Source of the DNA: Paracoccus tibetensis
GTDB lineage: Bacteria > Pseudomonadota > Alphaproteobacteria > Rhodobacterales > Rhodobacteraceae
Direction of reading: 5' to 3'
Length of the DNA: 64,000 nucleotides
Assembly (NCBI RefSeq): GCF_900102505.1
Contig: NZ_FMVT01000007.1
Span: 1-64,000 of the forward strand
The notes beneath the pieces were generated by a model. The model saw only the letters and a list, made by a program, of their open reading frames with translations. It was not told where the DNA came from and ran no database searches. Positions within the stretch are counted from its first letter, which is position 1. Each line of letters begins with the position of its first letter. Made by a program: the position numbers and the translations under genes. Positions 55,404-63,963 of the stretch are shown in pieces.

Positions 55404-56181
55404 CGGAGCCTGGCCGTCCGGTCCGGGCGGCGTCACCATCCGCTGCGAAGGCCTGGCGCAGCGCTTCGCGGGCGGCGTCACGGCGCTGGCGCCCCTGGAC
55501 CTGACCATCGCGCCGGGGCTGACGACGGCGCTGATCGGGCCGTCCGGCTGCGGGAAATCGACGCTGCTGCGGCTGATCGCGGGGCTCGACGCGCCAAGCG
55601 GGGGACGCGTCACCGCCGACGGCCGCCCGCCCGCCCAGATCTGCCGCGACGGCGAGGTCGCGCTGGCCTTCCAAGACCCGTCTCTGCTGCCCTGGCTCGA
55701 CCTGCGTCGCAACGTCGCCCTGTCGCGGCGGCTGGCGCGCAAGGCGGCCGATCCGGCGCTGGTCGAGCGGCTGATCGGCCTCGTCGGCCTTGCCGGCTTC
55801 GAGACGAGCCGCCCGGCGAGCCTGTCCGGCGGGATGCGTCAGCGCGCCGCCATCGCCCGCGCCCTCGCGGCCGAGCCGCGCCTTCTGCTGCTGGACGAAC
55901 CCTTCGGCGCGGTGGACGAGCTGACCCGCCGCCAGTTGGCGCGCGAGCTGCCGCCGCTCTGGCAGGCGCGGGGGGCGACGGTGCTGCTGGTCACGCATTC
56001 GGTCGAGGAGGCGGTGCTGCTGGCCGACCGGGTGCTGGTCCTTTCGCCGCGGCCGGCGCGGATCGTGGACGACATCGGCGTCCCCCTGCCCCGTCCGCGC
56101 CCCGCCGGCATCACCGACAGCCCCGCCTTCCGCCAGCTGACCCGCCGCGCCCTGACGGCGCTGGAGGGCGGCGCGCCATGA
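55393..56181 (+). CDS. NitT/TauT-type ABC transporter ATP-binding protein
   Basis: A 262-residue ATPase with Walker A GPSGCGKST, Q-loop FQDPSLLPWL, signature LSGGMRQR and Walker B LLLLDEPFGAVDELTRRQ, as in the NitT/TauT family. It overlaps both neighbours and powers the importer formed with the double permease that follows. Confidence 0.83.
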   Translation: MAADGAWPSGPGGVTIRCEGLAQRFAGGVTALAPLDLTIAPGLTTALIGPSGCGKSTLLRLIAGLDAPSGGRVTADGRPPAQICRDGEVALAFQDPSLLPWLDLRRNVALSRRLARKAADPALVERLIGLVGLAGFETSRPASLSGGMRQRAAIARALAAEPRLLLLDEPFGAVDELTRRQLARELPPLWQARGATVLLVTHSVEEAVLLADRVLVLSPRPARIVDDIGVPLPRPRPAGITDSPAFRQLTRRALTALEGGAP

Positions 56182-57716
56182 CCGCGCGGCTGGCCGGGCC
56201 GCTGCTGCTGCTGGCGCTGTGGCAAGGGCTGGCGCTGCTGACCGCCGGACGCTTCCTGATCGCCGGCCCGGCCGAGGTCGCCGCCTGGCTTGCGGACCAG
56301 TCCGGCTTGGTGCTGCGCGCGCTGGCGGTCACGGGGCGCAACGCGGCGGTGGGCTTCGTGGCCGGGAACCTCGCCGCGGTGCTGCTGGCGGCGCTGGCGG
56401 CGCTGTGGCCGCGCAGCCGCGGCGGCGTGCTGGCCCTTGCGCTGGTCGTCCACTGCCTGCCGCTGGTCGCCACGGGGCCGATCCTGCGCGTCCTGCTGGG
56501 GCCGGGCGAGGGGCCGCAGATCTGGATCGCGGCGCTCGCGGTCTATTACACCACGCTGATCCCGCTGCTGGCCGGGCTGTCGGCCACGCCCTCGGGCTGG
56601 CTGGACCTGGTGCGGGTGCACGGCCGGGGGCGGCTGGCGCAGCTGGTCCATGTTCGCGCCCGCGCCGCGCTGCCCTATCTTCTGGCGGGCTTGCAGATCG
56701 CGGTCCCCGCGGCGCTGCTGGGGGCGATGGTCGGCGAGTTCACCGGGGCCGAGCGCGGCCTCGGCGTCCTGACCATCCGCTTCACGCGGGCGCTGGACGT
56801 GCCGGCGCTGTGGGGCGTCGCCACCGTCGCGGCGGGCGTCGCGCTGGCAGGTTACGGGGCGATCGGCGCGCTTGGACGGCGCCTCGGCGCGCCGCCGCCG
56901 CCGGTGATCCTGTCGCTCGGGGCGGCGCCGCGCGCGCCCTGGCGCCGCCAGGCGGGCGGGGCGCTGCTGGTCCTGCTGGCGGTGCCGCTGCTCTGGTGGG
57001 CCGCGATCGAGGCGCTGGCGCTGAACCCGTTCTTCGTCAAGACCCCGGCCGAGCTGTGGCTGGCGCTGACCTCCGCCCCCGACTCGGCGCTGCGCCGCGC
57101 GACGCTGGCGGGGGCGGGGCTGCAGACACTGGCCTTCCTGCTGCCGGGCTATCTGGCGGGGCTGGCGCTCGGGGCGGGCCTTGCCGCGCTGCTGGCGCTT
57201 GCCCCGGCGGCGGGGCAGGTGGTCACCCCGCTGGCGCTGGCCATGCGCGCCATCCCGATCATCACCACCGCGCCGCTGATCGTCCTGGCCCTCGGGCGCG
57301 GCGCGGCGGGCACCGTCGCCATCGTCGCCGTGATGGTCTTCTTCCCGACGCTCGTTGCCTGCCGCTACGGCCTCGCACAGGCGCCGGGGCGGATCATGGA
57401 CCTGATGCAGTGCCACGCGGCCGGACCCTGGGCGCGGCTGCGCCATGTGCAGCTGCCGGCGATGCTGCCCGCGCTCTTCGCCAGCGCCCGAATGGCGGTG
57501 CCGGCGGCGGTGCTGGCGGTGACGGTGGCCGAGTGGCTGGCGACGGGACGCGGGCTGGGGCAGCTGATGGCGCTGTCGGCCTCGGTCTCGGACTACACGA
57601 TGCTGTGGCTCTGCGTGGCGCTGGTGACGCTGGCCTCGGCGGCGGGCTATGCCGCGATCGCCGTCCTGGAGCGGCGGGTCCTGGCCGTCTTCGCCCCCGA
57701 GCAGCTGGTCCGATGA
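56178..57716 (+). CDS. tandem-fused NitT/TauT-type ABC permease
   Basis: A 512-residue protein made of two permease halves, about residues 1-245 and 255-512. Each half has several helices and its own coupling loop: GLSATPSGWLDLVRVHGRGRLAQLVHVRARAALPYLLAGLQIA in the first and CRYGLAQAPGRIMDLMQCHAAGPWARLRHVQLPAMLPALFASARMA in the second. Such transporters usually need two copies of a single permease, so this fusion provides both in one chain. It overlaps the ATPase and the glycosyltransferase genes by 4 bases. Confidence 0.82.
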   Translation: MTARLAGPLLLLALWQGLALLTAGRFLIAGPAEVAAWLADQSGLVLRALAVTGRNAAVGFVAGNLAAVLLAALAALWPRSRGGVLALALVVHCLPLVATGPILRVLLGPGEGPQIWIAALAVYYTTLIPLLAGLSATPSGWLDLVRVHGRGRLAQLVHVRARAALPYLLAGLQIAVPAALLGAMVGEFTGAERGLGVLTIRFTRALDVPALWGVATVAAGVALAGYGAIGALGRRLGAPPPPVILSLGAAPRAPWRRQAGGALLVLLAVPLLWWAAIEALALNPFFVKTPAELWLALTSAPDSALRRATLAGAGLQTLAFLLPGYLAGLALGAGLAALLALAPAAGQVVTPLALAMRAIPIITTAPLIVLALGRGAAGTVAIVAVMVFFPTLVACRYGLAQAPGRIMDLMQCHAAGPWARLRHVQLPAMLPALFASARMAVPAAVLAVTVAEWLATGRGLGQLMALSASVSDYTMLWLCVALVTLASAAGYAAIAVLERRVLAVFAPEQLVR

Positions 57717-58792
57717 GCCGCCCCTGCCCCGCCAGCTTCGCCATTCCCGGCGACATCGAGACGCTGACCGGCGGCTACATCTACGAGCGCCGCCTGCTGG
57801 AAAGCCTGCGCGCCCTCGGCCATTCCATCCGCCATGTCCCGCTGCCCGCAGGCTTCCCCCACCCGTCGGACGCCGAGACGCGGGCCACGCTGGCCGCGCT
57901 GTGCGCCCTGCCGGCGCAGGAGCCGCTGATCCTCGACGGCCTCGTCTTCGGCAGCATCGCGCCCGAAGGACTGGCCGCCGTGCAGGCGCCGCTGATCGCC
58001 ATGCTGCACCACCCCCTGGCGCTGGAGAGTGGGCTCGCGCCCGCGCGGGCGCAGGCGCTCTATGACAGCGAAAAACGGAACCTCGCGCGGGCGGCGCATG
58101 TGCTGGTGCCGAGCCGGCACACCGCCGCGCTGCTGGTCCGCGACTATGGCGCCGATCCCGGCCGCATCACCATCGTCCCGCCCGGTGTGGACCCGCCGCG
58201 CGTGACCCCAGCCCCGACCCGCCCGCCGCTGATCCTGTCGGTCGGCATCCTGCACCCGCGCAAGGGGCATGACGTGCTGATCGCCGCGCTCGAGGGGCTG
58301 GCCGATCTCGACTGGCACGCGGTCATCGCGGGCAACCCTTGGGACCGCGAACATGCGGCCGCCTTGGCCGCCCGGCGCACGACAAGCCCCGAGGCCCGGC
58401 GCATCCGGCTGGCGGGCCGTGTGGCGGCGGACGAGCTGCAGCACCTCTACGCACAAGCCAGCATCTTCGCGCTGGCGACGCGCTTCGAGGGCTACGGCAT
58501 CGTCTTCGACGAGGCGCTGATGCGCGGCCTGCCCATCGTCTCGACCGCGATCGGCGCGGTGCCGGACACCGTGCCGACCGATGCCGGACTGCTGGTGCCG
58601 CCCGACGACGCCCCGGCTCTGTCGGCAGCGCTTCGGCTGGTCCTGACCGATCCCGCCCGGCGCGCGGCGATGGCGGCGGCGGCCACCCACGCCGCCGCCG
58701 CCCTGCCGCAATGGAGCGACAGCGCCGCGATTGCCGGCTCCGTGCTGGAACGGGTCGCCGCATCGCGGATGCACCCGGGCGGAACCAACTGA
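57713..58792 (+). CDS. glycosyltransferase family 4-type protein
   Basis: A 359-residue GT-B glycosyltransferase with an N-terminal acceptor domain and a C-terminal Glycos_transf_1 domain. The latter includes LILSVGILHPRKGHDVLIAAL and the nucleotide-sugar site ALATRFEGYGIVFDEALMRGLPIVSTAIGAVPDTV. It is last in the overlapping run starting at 52058, so the ABC importer, the lipid-type transferase and this enzyme probably serve one surface or lipid pathway; no known pathway is recognised. Confidence 0.8.
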   Translation: MSRPCPASFAIPGDIETLTGGYIYERRLLESLRALGHSIRHVPLPAGFPHPSDAETRATLAALCALPAQEPLILDGLVFGSIAPEGLAAVQAPLIAMLHHPLALESGLAPARAQALYDSEKRNLARAAHVLVPSRHTAALLVRDYGADPGRITIVPPGVDPPRVTPAPTRPPLILSVGILHPRKGHDVLIAALEGLADLDWHAVIAGNPWDREHAAALAARRTTSPEARRIRLAGRVAADELQHLYAQASIFALATRFEGYGIVFDEALMRGLPIVSTAIGAVPDTVPTDAGLLVPPDDAPALSAALRLVLTDPARRAAMAAAATHAAAALPQWSDSAAIAGSVLERVAASRMHPGGTN

Positions 58793-58849
58793 CGGGCAAC
58801 GGACTTTCATCGATCGACGCGGCACTCGCCGCTCCGGCAAGGGCGCGGA

Positions 58850-60586
58850 ATGGCGAAGGCACGCAAGACCAAGGGCGACGAGAACAGGGCAGCCGAGCCG
58901 GAGCTGCCCGGCGCGGCGCCGTCCGCCGCCGATGTCGATGAGACAGAGGCACCGGGCGAGGCAACAGCGGCGGCAGAAGCCGACCCCGACGCAACCCCGC
59001 AGGAGGGCAAGCGCAAGAAGAAGCCAAAGCCCATCGGGACCGAGAAGGCGGTCGAGACGATGTTCCGCAACAGCTACCGCGCCGAGCTGGACACCATCGC
59101 GCTGGCCGCCACCAAGGCCAACATCATGATCTCGCTCAACGGGTTCATCATCTCGGCGCTGATGATCTCGGGCGCGTTCATCTTCGCCTCGTCCCCCGCC
59201 TTCCTGTTCCCGGCCGGCGTCTTCCTCGTGACCGCGGCGGTCTCGATCGTCTTCGCGCTTCTGTCGGCCTCGCCCGAGCGCAGCGATCTTTTCAGCGGAA
59301 TGCGGGACTGGGCGGTGGCGGTGCGGCACAGGCAGGCGCGGCTGCGCGATCTGCGCGGCTACATGACCCGGGCTCGGCGGGGCACGCCTGCAGACGGGCC
59401 GCAGAACGTCCTGATCTACGAGCAGCGCGTCCGCCTGTCGCCCGAGGAATACTGGGCCGAGATGCAGGACATGATGCGCAACCGCGAGCGGATCTACTAC
59501 AGCATGAGCGACCAGCTCTACTGGCTGGCGCTTGTGGCCGACCGCAAGTTCCGCCTGCTGAACATGAGCTACACCGTGTTCCGGTGGGGGCTGCTGGCGA
59601 CGATGCTGTCCTTCCTGCTGCTGAAGCTGTCGCTGGACCTGCTGCCGCGCCAGGCCGATCCCTCGCTGCGCCTGCGCAACCTGGGAGTCGGCACCTTCCA
59701 GGACATCTACGAGCCCTCGGCCGTGCAGCAGCTGCCCGACGGCCGCCTGCTGGTGGTCGAGGACGAGGCTTCGCGCGCGCTGAACATCCTGACCCTCGAC
59801 GACACCGGCATGCTGGTCGAGGACAACGCGCTGGATGTGCGGATGATGCGCGCCTTCGGCCGAAAGCTGTCGGACCTCGAGGGGCTGTCCATCGACGAGG
59901 ACGGCTACCTCTATGCCACGACCTCGCATTCGCTGACCCAGAAGGGCGAGCGCCGCGCCGACCGCGAGCAGATGCTGCGCTTCCGCATCACCGGCAACGC
60001 GGTCACCGACATCGCGACCTTCGGCGGGCTGCGCGACACGCTGGCGGCCGACACCGCCCTGCGCGAGGCGGTGATGGAGGCGACGGGCGAGCATCTGGAC
60101 ATGAACGCGCTGAACATCGAGGGCCTCGCCTATGTCCGCCAGTCCGGGCATCTGCATGTCGGCCTGCGCGCGCCGATGGCGGGCACGCGCGGCGTGATCG
60201 TGGTGATCGAGAACCCGGCCGAGATGTTCACCGGCCAGGCCCGCCCCCGCTTCGGCGCCCCGATCCTGCTCGAGCTGCAAGGCGGCGGCATCCGCGCGCT
60301 CAGCTACGACCCGGTGCTGGACGCCTTCCTCATCGTGAACGAGCTGGAGGGCTACGAGGGCAACCGCTTCTCGCAGCTCTGGCGCTGGAGCGGCAACCCC
60401 GCGATGCCGCCCGAGCCGATCGCCCTGCCGGACATCATCAACCTCAACAACGTCGAATCCATCGACTCGATCAACATCGACGGCGAGCCGCGCCTGCTGA
60501 TCATGAGCGACGAGGGCAGCGAGAAGAAGAACGAGCCGGCGCGCTACATGATGCTGGACTACGGCCAACTGACCGAGCGCGAATGA
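58850..60586 (+). CDS. membrane protein with Pycsar-effector-like N-terminus and beta-propeller domain
   Basis: A 578-residue protein. Residues about 1-65 are Ala/Glu/Lys-rich and disordered. Residues about 70-145 (FRNSYRAELDTIALAATKANIMISLNGFIISALMISG, AVSIVFALLSASPE) resemble the two-helix membrane module of Pycsar effectors. A third membrane helix lies near 248-265. The C-terminal ~300 residues look like a beta-propeller of the SdiA-regulated type (PSAVQQLPDGRLLVVEDEASRALNIL, LSDLEGLSIDEDGYLYATTSHSL, LNIEGLAYVRQSGHLHVGLR, GGIRALSYDPVLDAFLIVNELEG). No cyclase gene is next to it. Function is unknown. Confidence 0.6.
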   Translation: MAKARKTKGDENRAAEPELPGAAPSAADVDETEAPGEATAAAEADPDATPQEGKRKKKPKPIGTEKAVETMFRNSYRAELDTIALAATKANIMISLNGFIISALMISGAFIFASSPAFLFPAGVFLVTAAVSIVFALLSASPERSDLFSGMRDWAVAVRHRQARLRDLRGYMTRARRGTPADGPQNVLIYEQRVRLSPEEYWAEMQDMMRNRERIYYSMSDQLYWLALVADRKFRLLNMSYTVFRWGLLATMLSFLLLKLSLDLLPRQADPSLRLRNLGVGTFQDIYEPSAVQQLPDGRLLVVEDEASRALNILTLDDTGMLVEDNALDVRMMRAFGRKLSDLEGLSIDEDGYLYATTSHSLTQKGERRADREQMLRFRITGNAVTDIATFGGLRDTLAADTALREAVMEATGEHLDMNALNIEGLAYVRQSGHLHVGLRAPMAGTRGVIVVIENPAEMFTGQARPRFGAPILLELQGGGIRALSYDPVLDAFLIVNELEGYEGNRFSQLWRWSGNPAMPPEPIALPDIINLNNVESIDSINIDGEPRLLIMSDEGSEKKNEPARYMMLDYGQLTERE

Positions 60587-60610
60587 CGCAGGCGGCCGCG
60601 CGCCGGTCGC

Positions 60611-60635
60611 GGAACATCCGCGCCGCTCGGCCGTT
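60611..60635 (+). promoter_or_regulatory. EcfG-like general stress promoter
   Basis: GGAAC (60611-60615), 16-base spacer, CGTT (60632-60635), the consensus layout of alphaproteobacterial EcfG promoters. It lies 34 bases before the GTG of the small gene at 60670. Confidence 0.6.
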
Positions 60636-60669
60636 GATGCACCGGCACGAAGCCGCTTCGGAGGACAAG

Positions 60670-60783
60670 GTGAACGATCGTCGCAAGAGAAATGCCGTCT
60701 GGATCATCGGCGCGGTCGTCGCGGCCCTGGTGATCGCGGCCATCTACACCTTCGTCGTCGGCAGCAACGCCCCCGCCGGCTGA
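60670..60783 (+). CDS. 37-residue single-helix membrane peptide
   Basis: It begins at GTG 60670 with GGAGG upstream and encodes a basic head (NDRRKRN), one hydrophobic helix (WIIGAVVAALVIAAIYTFVV) and a short tail. It is too short for most gene callers. The EcfG-like promoter just upstream and the good ribosome-binding site support it as a real small stress peptide. Its function is unknown. Confidence 0.6.
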   Translation: MNDRRKRNAVWIIGAVVAALVIAAIYTFVVGSNAPAG

Positions 60784-60943
60784 GCCGCGAGGCACTTGCG
60801 GCAGGGCGTCGCAGTCGCCATCTTGGGCCGTGACGCCGAATCGCGTCCTGCCCTGCTGGTGACCGGGCCCCTCTGGTGGAAGTGGCGGCGCTTCCGCGAT
60901 GTCGGCACCCCCCTTGCATCCAGCCGCCTGGATACCCGTCATC

Positions 60944-62041
60944 ATGACGACATCTCACTTGACCCGCGCGGCGGGCACGGATCGTCCGGGGGGACGGTCG
61001 GTCCTCTCCTATCTCAAATGGGCGATCATCGTCACCTTCGCGGGCCTCGCCCTCGGTGCCGCGCTCGGCTGGCAGACCACGGGCACGCTGTCCGGGATGC
61101 TGTCCATCCTCTTCATCTGCGCCGTGCTGGCGGTGCTGGAAATCTCGCTGTCCTTCGACAACGCCATCGTCAACGCCAACAAGCTCAAGGACATGACGCC
61201 GAAGTGGCAGCACCGCTTCCTGACCTGGGGCATCCTGATCGCGGTCTTCGGGATGCGGATCGTCTTTCCGCTTCTGATCGTGGTCGTCGCGGCCCATGTC
61301 GGCCCGTGGCAGGCGCTGGTCATGGCCGCCAGCGAGCCGCAGGAATACGCCCGCATCATGCACGAGGCGCATCTGCCCATCGCGGCCTTCGGCGGCACCT
61401 TCCTGATGATGGTCGGCCTGTCCTTCTTCTTCAACCACGAGAAGGACGTTCATTGGCTGGGCTGGCTCGAGCGGGCGATGACCCGCTATGCCTCGATCCG
61501 CGGGATCGAGGTCGCCATCGCGCTGCTGTTCGTGCTCGGCTTCTCGCGCCTCCTCGAGGGCGCCGAGCGCACCGTCTTTCTCAGCGCCGCGATCTGGGGG
61601 CTGATGACCTTCCTGCTGGTCGAAGTGCTGGGCGGGCTTCTGGACAGCAGCCAGTCCGCGCTGAAGGGCGCGGCGCAGGGCGGGTTGGGCGCGTTCCTGT
61701 ACCTTGAAGTGCTGGACGCGTCCTTCAGCTTCGACGGCGTGATCGGCGCCTTTGCGCTGTCGCAGAACCTCTTCGTCATCGCCATCGGCCTCGGGATCGG
61801 CGCGATGTATGTGCGTTCGATGACCATCATGCTGGTCGAGAACGGGACGCTGGCCGAATACCGCTTCCTGGAACATGGCGCCTTCTACGCGATCATCGCC
61901 CTGTCGCTGGTCATGTTCGCCCAATCGCTGGTCCACATCCCCGAGGTCGTCACCGGCCTTGGCGGGGCGGCGCTGATCGGGGTGGCGCTGATTTCCTCGA
62001 TCCGCTGGAACCGGCGGCAAGAGGCGGCGCTGCCGGCCTGA
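60944..62041 (+). CDS. DUF475/TerC-like integral membrane protein
   Basis: A membrane protein of about 365 residues with nine or so helices. It has the TerC-superfamily acidic motifs: LAVLEISLSFDNAIVNANKLKDMTPKWQ near the N-terminus and LYLEVLDASFSFDGVIGAFALSQN in the second half, each with conserved Glu/Asp in the membrane. Proteins of this kind are linked to metal (manganese, tellurite) handling. The ATG at 60944 is preferred, but the frame is open to an ATG at 60899; the conserved part starts at SYLKWAIIVTFAGL. Confidence 0.8.
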   Translation: MTTSHLTRAAGTDRPGGRSVLSYLKWAIIVTFAGLALGAALGWQTTGTLSGMLSILFICAVLAVLEISLSFDNAIVNANKLKDMTPKWQHRFLTWGILIAVFGMRIVFPLLIVVVAAHVGPWQALVMAASEPQEYARIMHEAHLPIAAFGGTFLMMVGLSFFFNHEKDVHWLGWLERAMTRYASIRGIEVAIALLFVLGFSRLLEGAERTVFLSAAIWGLMTFLLVEVLGGLLDSSQSALKGAAQGGLGAFLYLEVLDASFSFDGVIGAFALSQNLFVIAIGLGIGAMYVRSMTIMLVENGTLAEYRFLEHGAFYAIIALSLVMFAQSLVHIPEVVTGLGGAALIGVALISSIRWNRRQEAALPA

Positions 62042-62068
62042 TTGCGGTAACGCCGGACGTTGACCCCG

Positions 62069-62099
62069 CACCCGCCGTCGTCCAGAACGTCGGCGGGTG
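62069..62099. terminator. hairpin between the DUF475 and xylulokinase genes
   Basis: Perfect 9-bp arms CACCCGCCG / CGGCGGGTG with a 13-base loop, followed by AAGGG and not by T residues. It may be a weak terminator or an operator. Confidence 0.45.
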
Positions 62100-62113
62100 A
62101 AGGGAGAACCGCC

Positions 62114-63565
62114 ATGAGCTTTCTGGGAATTGATCTGGGCACGTCCGGCCTGCGCGCGCTTCTGGTGGACGAGGGCGGGCGCCCCATCGGCTCGGCCGAG
62201 GCGCATTACGAGGTCGCCCATCCCCATTCCGGCTGGTCCGAGCAGGACCCGGCCGACTGGATCGCGGCGCTGCAATCGGCCGCCCGCCAGCTCAAGGACC
62301 GCCATCCCGAATTTGCAGCCTTGCGCGGCATCGGCGTCGCCGGACACATGCACGGCGCGACCCTGCTGGACGACGCCGACCGCGTGCTGCGCCCCTGCAT
62401 CCTGTGGAACGACACCCGCTCTCATGCCGAGGCCGCCGCGCTGGACGCCCAGCCCCCGTTCCGCGCCCTGTCCGGCAACATCGTCTTTCCCGGCTTCACC
62501 GCGCCCAAGCTGGCCTGGGTCGCCGCGCATGAGCCAGAGGTCTACGGTAAGATCGCCAAGGTCCTGCTGCCCGCCGCCTACCTGAACCTGTGGCTGACGG
62601 GCGAGCATGTCTCGGACATGTCCGACGCCTCGGGCACCGCCTGGCTGGACGTCGCGGCCCGCGACTGGTCGCCCGAGCTGCTGGCTGCCGGCAGCATGCG
62701 CGCGGACCAGATGCCGCGGCTGGTCGAGGGCAGCGCCCCGGCCGGGCAGCTGCGCGCCGATCTGGCCGCCGAGTGGGGGCTGTCGCAGCCGGTGGTCGTG
62801 GCGGGCGGGGCCGGCGACAATGCCGCGGCCGCCTGCGGCATCGGCGCGATGGCCGAGGGGCAGGGCTTCGTCTCGCTCGGCACCTCGGGCGTGCTGCTGG
62901 CGGCGCGGGACGGCTTCCGCCCGGCGCCCGAGACCGCGCTGCACAGTTTCTGCCACGCCGTGCCGGACCGCTGGTACCAGATGGGCGTGATGCTGTCGGC
63001 GACGGACAGCATGAACTGGCTGGGCCGCATCACCGGCGCCAAACCGGCCGAGCTGGCCGCCGCGGTCGAAGGCCCGCTGCAGGCGCCGGGGCCGGTGCGT
63101 TTCCTGCCCTACCTGTCAGGCGAGCGGACGCCCCACAACGACCCGAAGATCCGCGGCAGCCTGACGGGCCTCGCCGCAGCCACGGGGCGCGAGGACCTGA
63201 CTCGCGCCGTCATGGAGGGCGTCGCCTTCGGCCTGCGCGACAGCTTCGAGGCGCTGCGCGCGACCGGCGCCGAGCTGCCCGAGCTGATGGCCATCGGCGG
63301 GGGCGCCCGCTCGCGCTACTGGCTGCAGGTGATCGCGACGGTGCTTGACATCACGCTGGCCCTGCCCGCGGACGGCGAGTTCGGCGCGGCGCTCGGCGCG
63401 GCGCGGCTTGGCATGCTCGCCGCCGGCGCCGGCAGGCCGGAGGATGTGATGTCCACCCCCGCCATCGGCAATCGCATCGTGCCCGTGGCCGAATCCCGCG
63501 CGGCATTTGACAATGCTTATCGCGCGTGGCGTGCGACATATCCGGCAATTCGCGCAATACAGTAG
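62114..63565 (+). CDS. xylB: xylulokinase-type FGGY sugar kinase
   Basis: A 483-residue FGGY-family kinase with N-terminal phosphate loop FLGIDLGTSGLRALLVDE, the substrate loop GVAGHMHGATLLD and ILWNDTRS, GTSGVLLAA, and the C-terminal adenosine region MAIGGGARSRYWLQVIATVL. The pattern fits D-xylulose kinase, though related pentulose substrates are possible. The usual xylA, xylose ABC genes or a ROK regulator are not adjacent, so its partner enzyme lies elsewhere. The start at 62114 has AGGGAGAA upstream. Confidence 0.82.
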   Translation: MSFLGIDLGTSGLRALLVDEGGRPIGSAEAHYEVAHPHSGWSEQDPADWIAALQSAARQLKDRHPEFAALRGIGVAGHMHGATLLDDADRVLRPCILWNDTRSHAEAAALDAQPPFRALSGNIVFPGFTAPKLAWVAAHEPEVYGKIAKVLLPAAYLNLWLTGEHVSDMSDASGTAWLDVAARDWSPELLAAGSMRADQMPRLVEGSAPAGQLRADLAAEWGLSQPVVVAGGAGDNAAAACGIGAMAEGQGFVSLGTSGVLLAARDGFRPAPETALHSFCHAVPDRWYQMGVMLSATDSMNWLGRITGAKPAELAAAVEGPLQAPGPVRFLPYLSGERTPHNDPKIRGSLTGLAAATGREDLTRAVMEGVAFGLRDSFEALRATGAELPELMAIGGGARSRYWLQVIATVLDITLALPADGEFGAALGAARLGMLAAGAGRPEDVMSTPAIGNRIVPVAESRAAFDNAYRAWRATYPAIRAIQ

Positions 63566-63750
63566 CGCAATCTTGTCCAATTCGACGCAGATCGGCGTTT
63601 TCCACCGCCCGGAGCCCCATTTTCACCAAGCTATGAACAAGATATGAACGATGTGTCGCCTTGATGACGTGCAAACGGCAGCTGCCGTTGCATGATGGTC
63701 AAGCGCGGCGCATCTTCGGATGCTGCACCCCTTGCTCGAGGAGCCAAGAC

Positions 63751-63963
63751 ATGCAGATGAGGCCAGTCCCCAAGAATCCCCCGGTCGCGGAGTTCAGCCG
63801 CGACATGGTCGAGACGATGATGACCTATTTCGAGGCCTATGCCGACGAGGGCGTCCTGAAGGTCGAGGTGACCTCGTGGGGCCTGTGGCTGCCCAACAAG
63901 GTGACCGGCGGCCGCCAGTTTCTGGGCCTCGCGCGGATGCCGGAAGACACGCCCCGCCAGTAA
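63751..63963 (+). CDS. hypothetical 70-residue protein
   Basis: A small acidic protein (MQMRPVPKNPPVAEFSRDMVETMMTYFEAYADEGVLKVEVTSWGLWLPN and onwards) with GAGGAG before its ATG. It has no membrane segment and no recognised family. The 185 bases before it contain no other gene. Its compact size and good ribosome-binding site support translation. Confidence 0.5.
   Translation: MQMRPVPKNPPVAEFSRDMVETMMTYFEAYADEGVLKVEVTSWGLWLPNKVTGGRQFLGLARMPEDTPRQ

Noticed and set aside
57647..60568. A 973-codon minus-strand open frame.
   Set aside because: It is antisense to the glycosyltransferase and the beta-propeller protein and has the biased composition typical of shadows.
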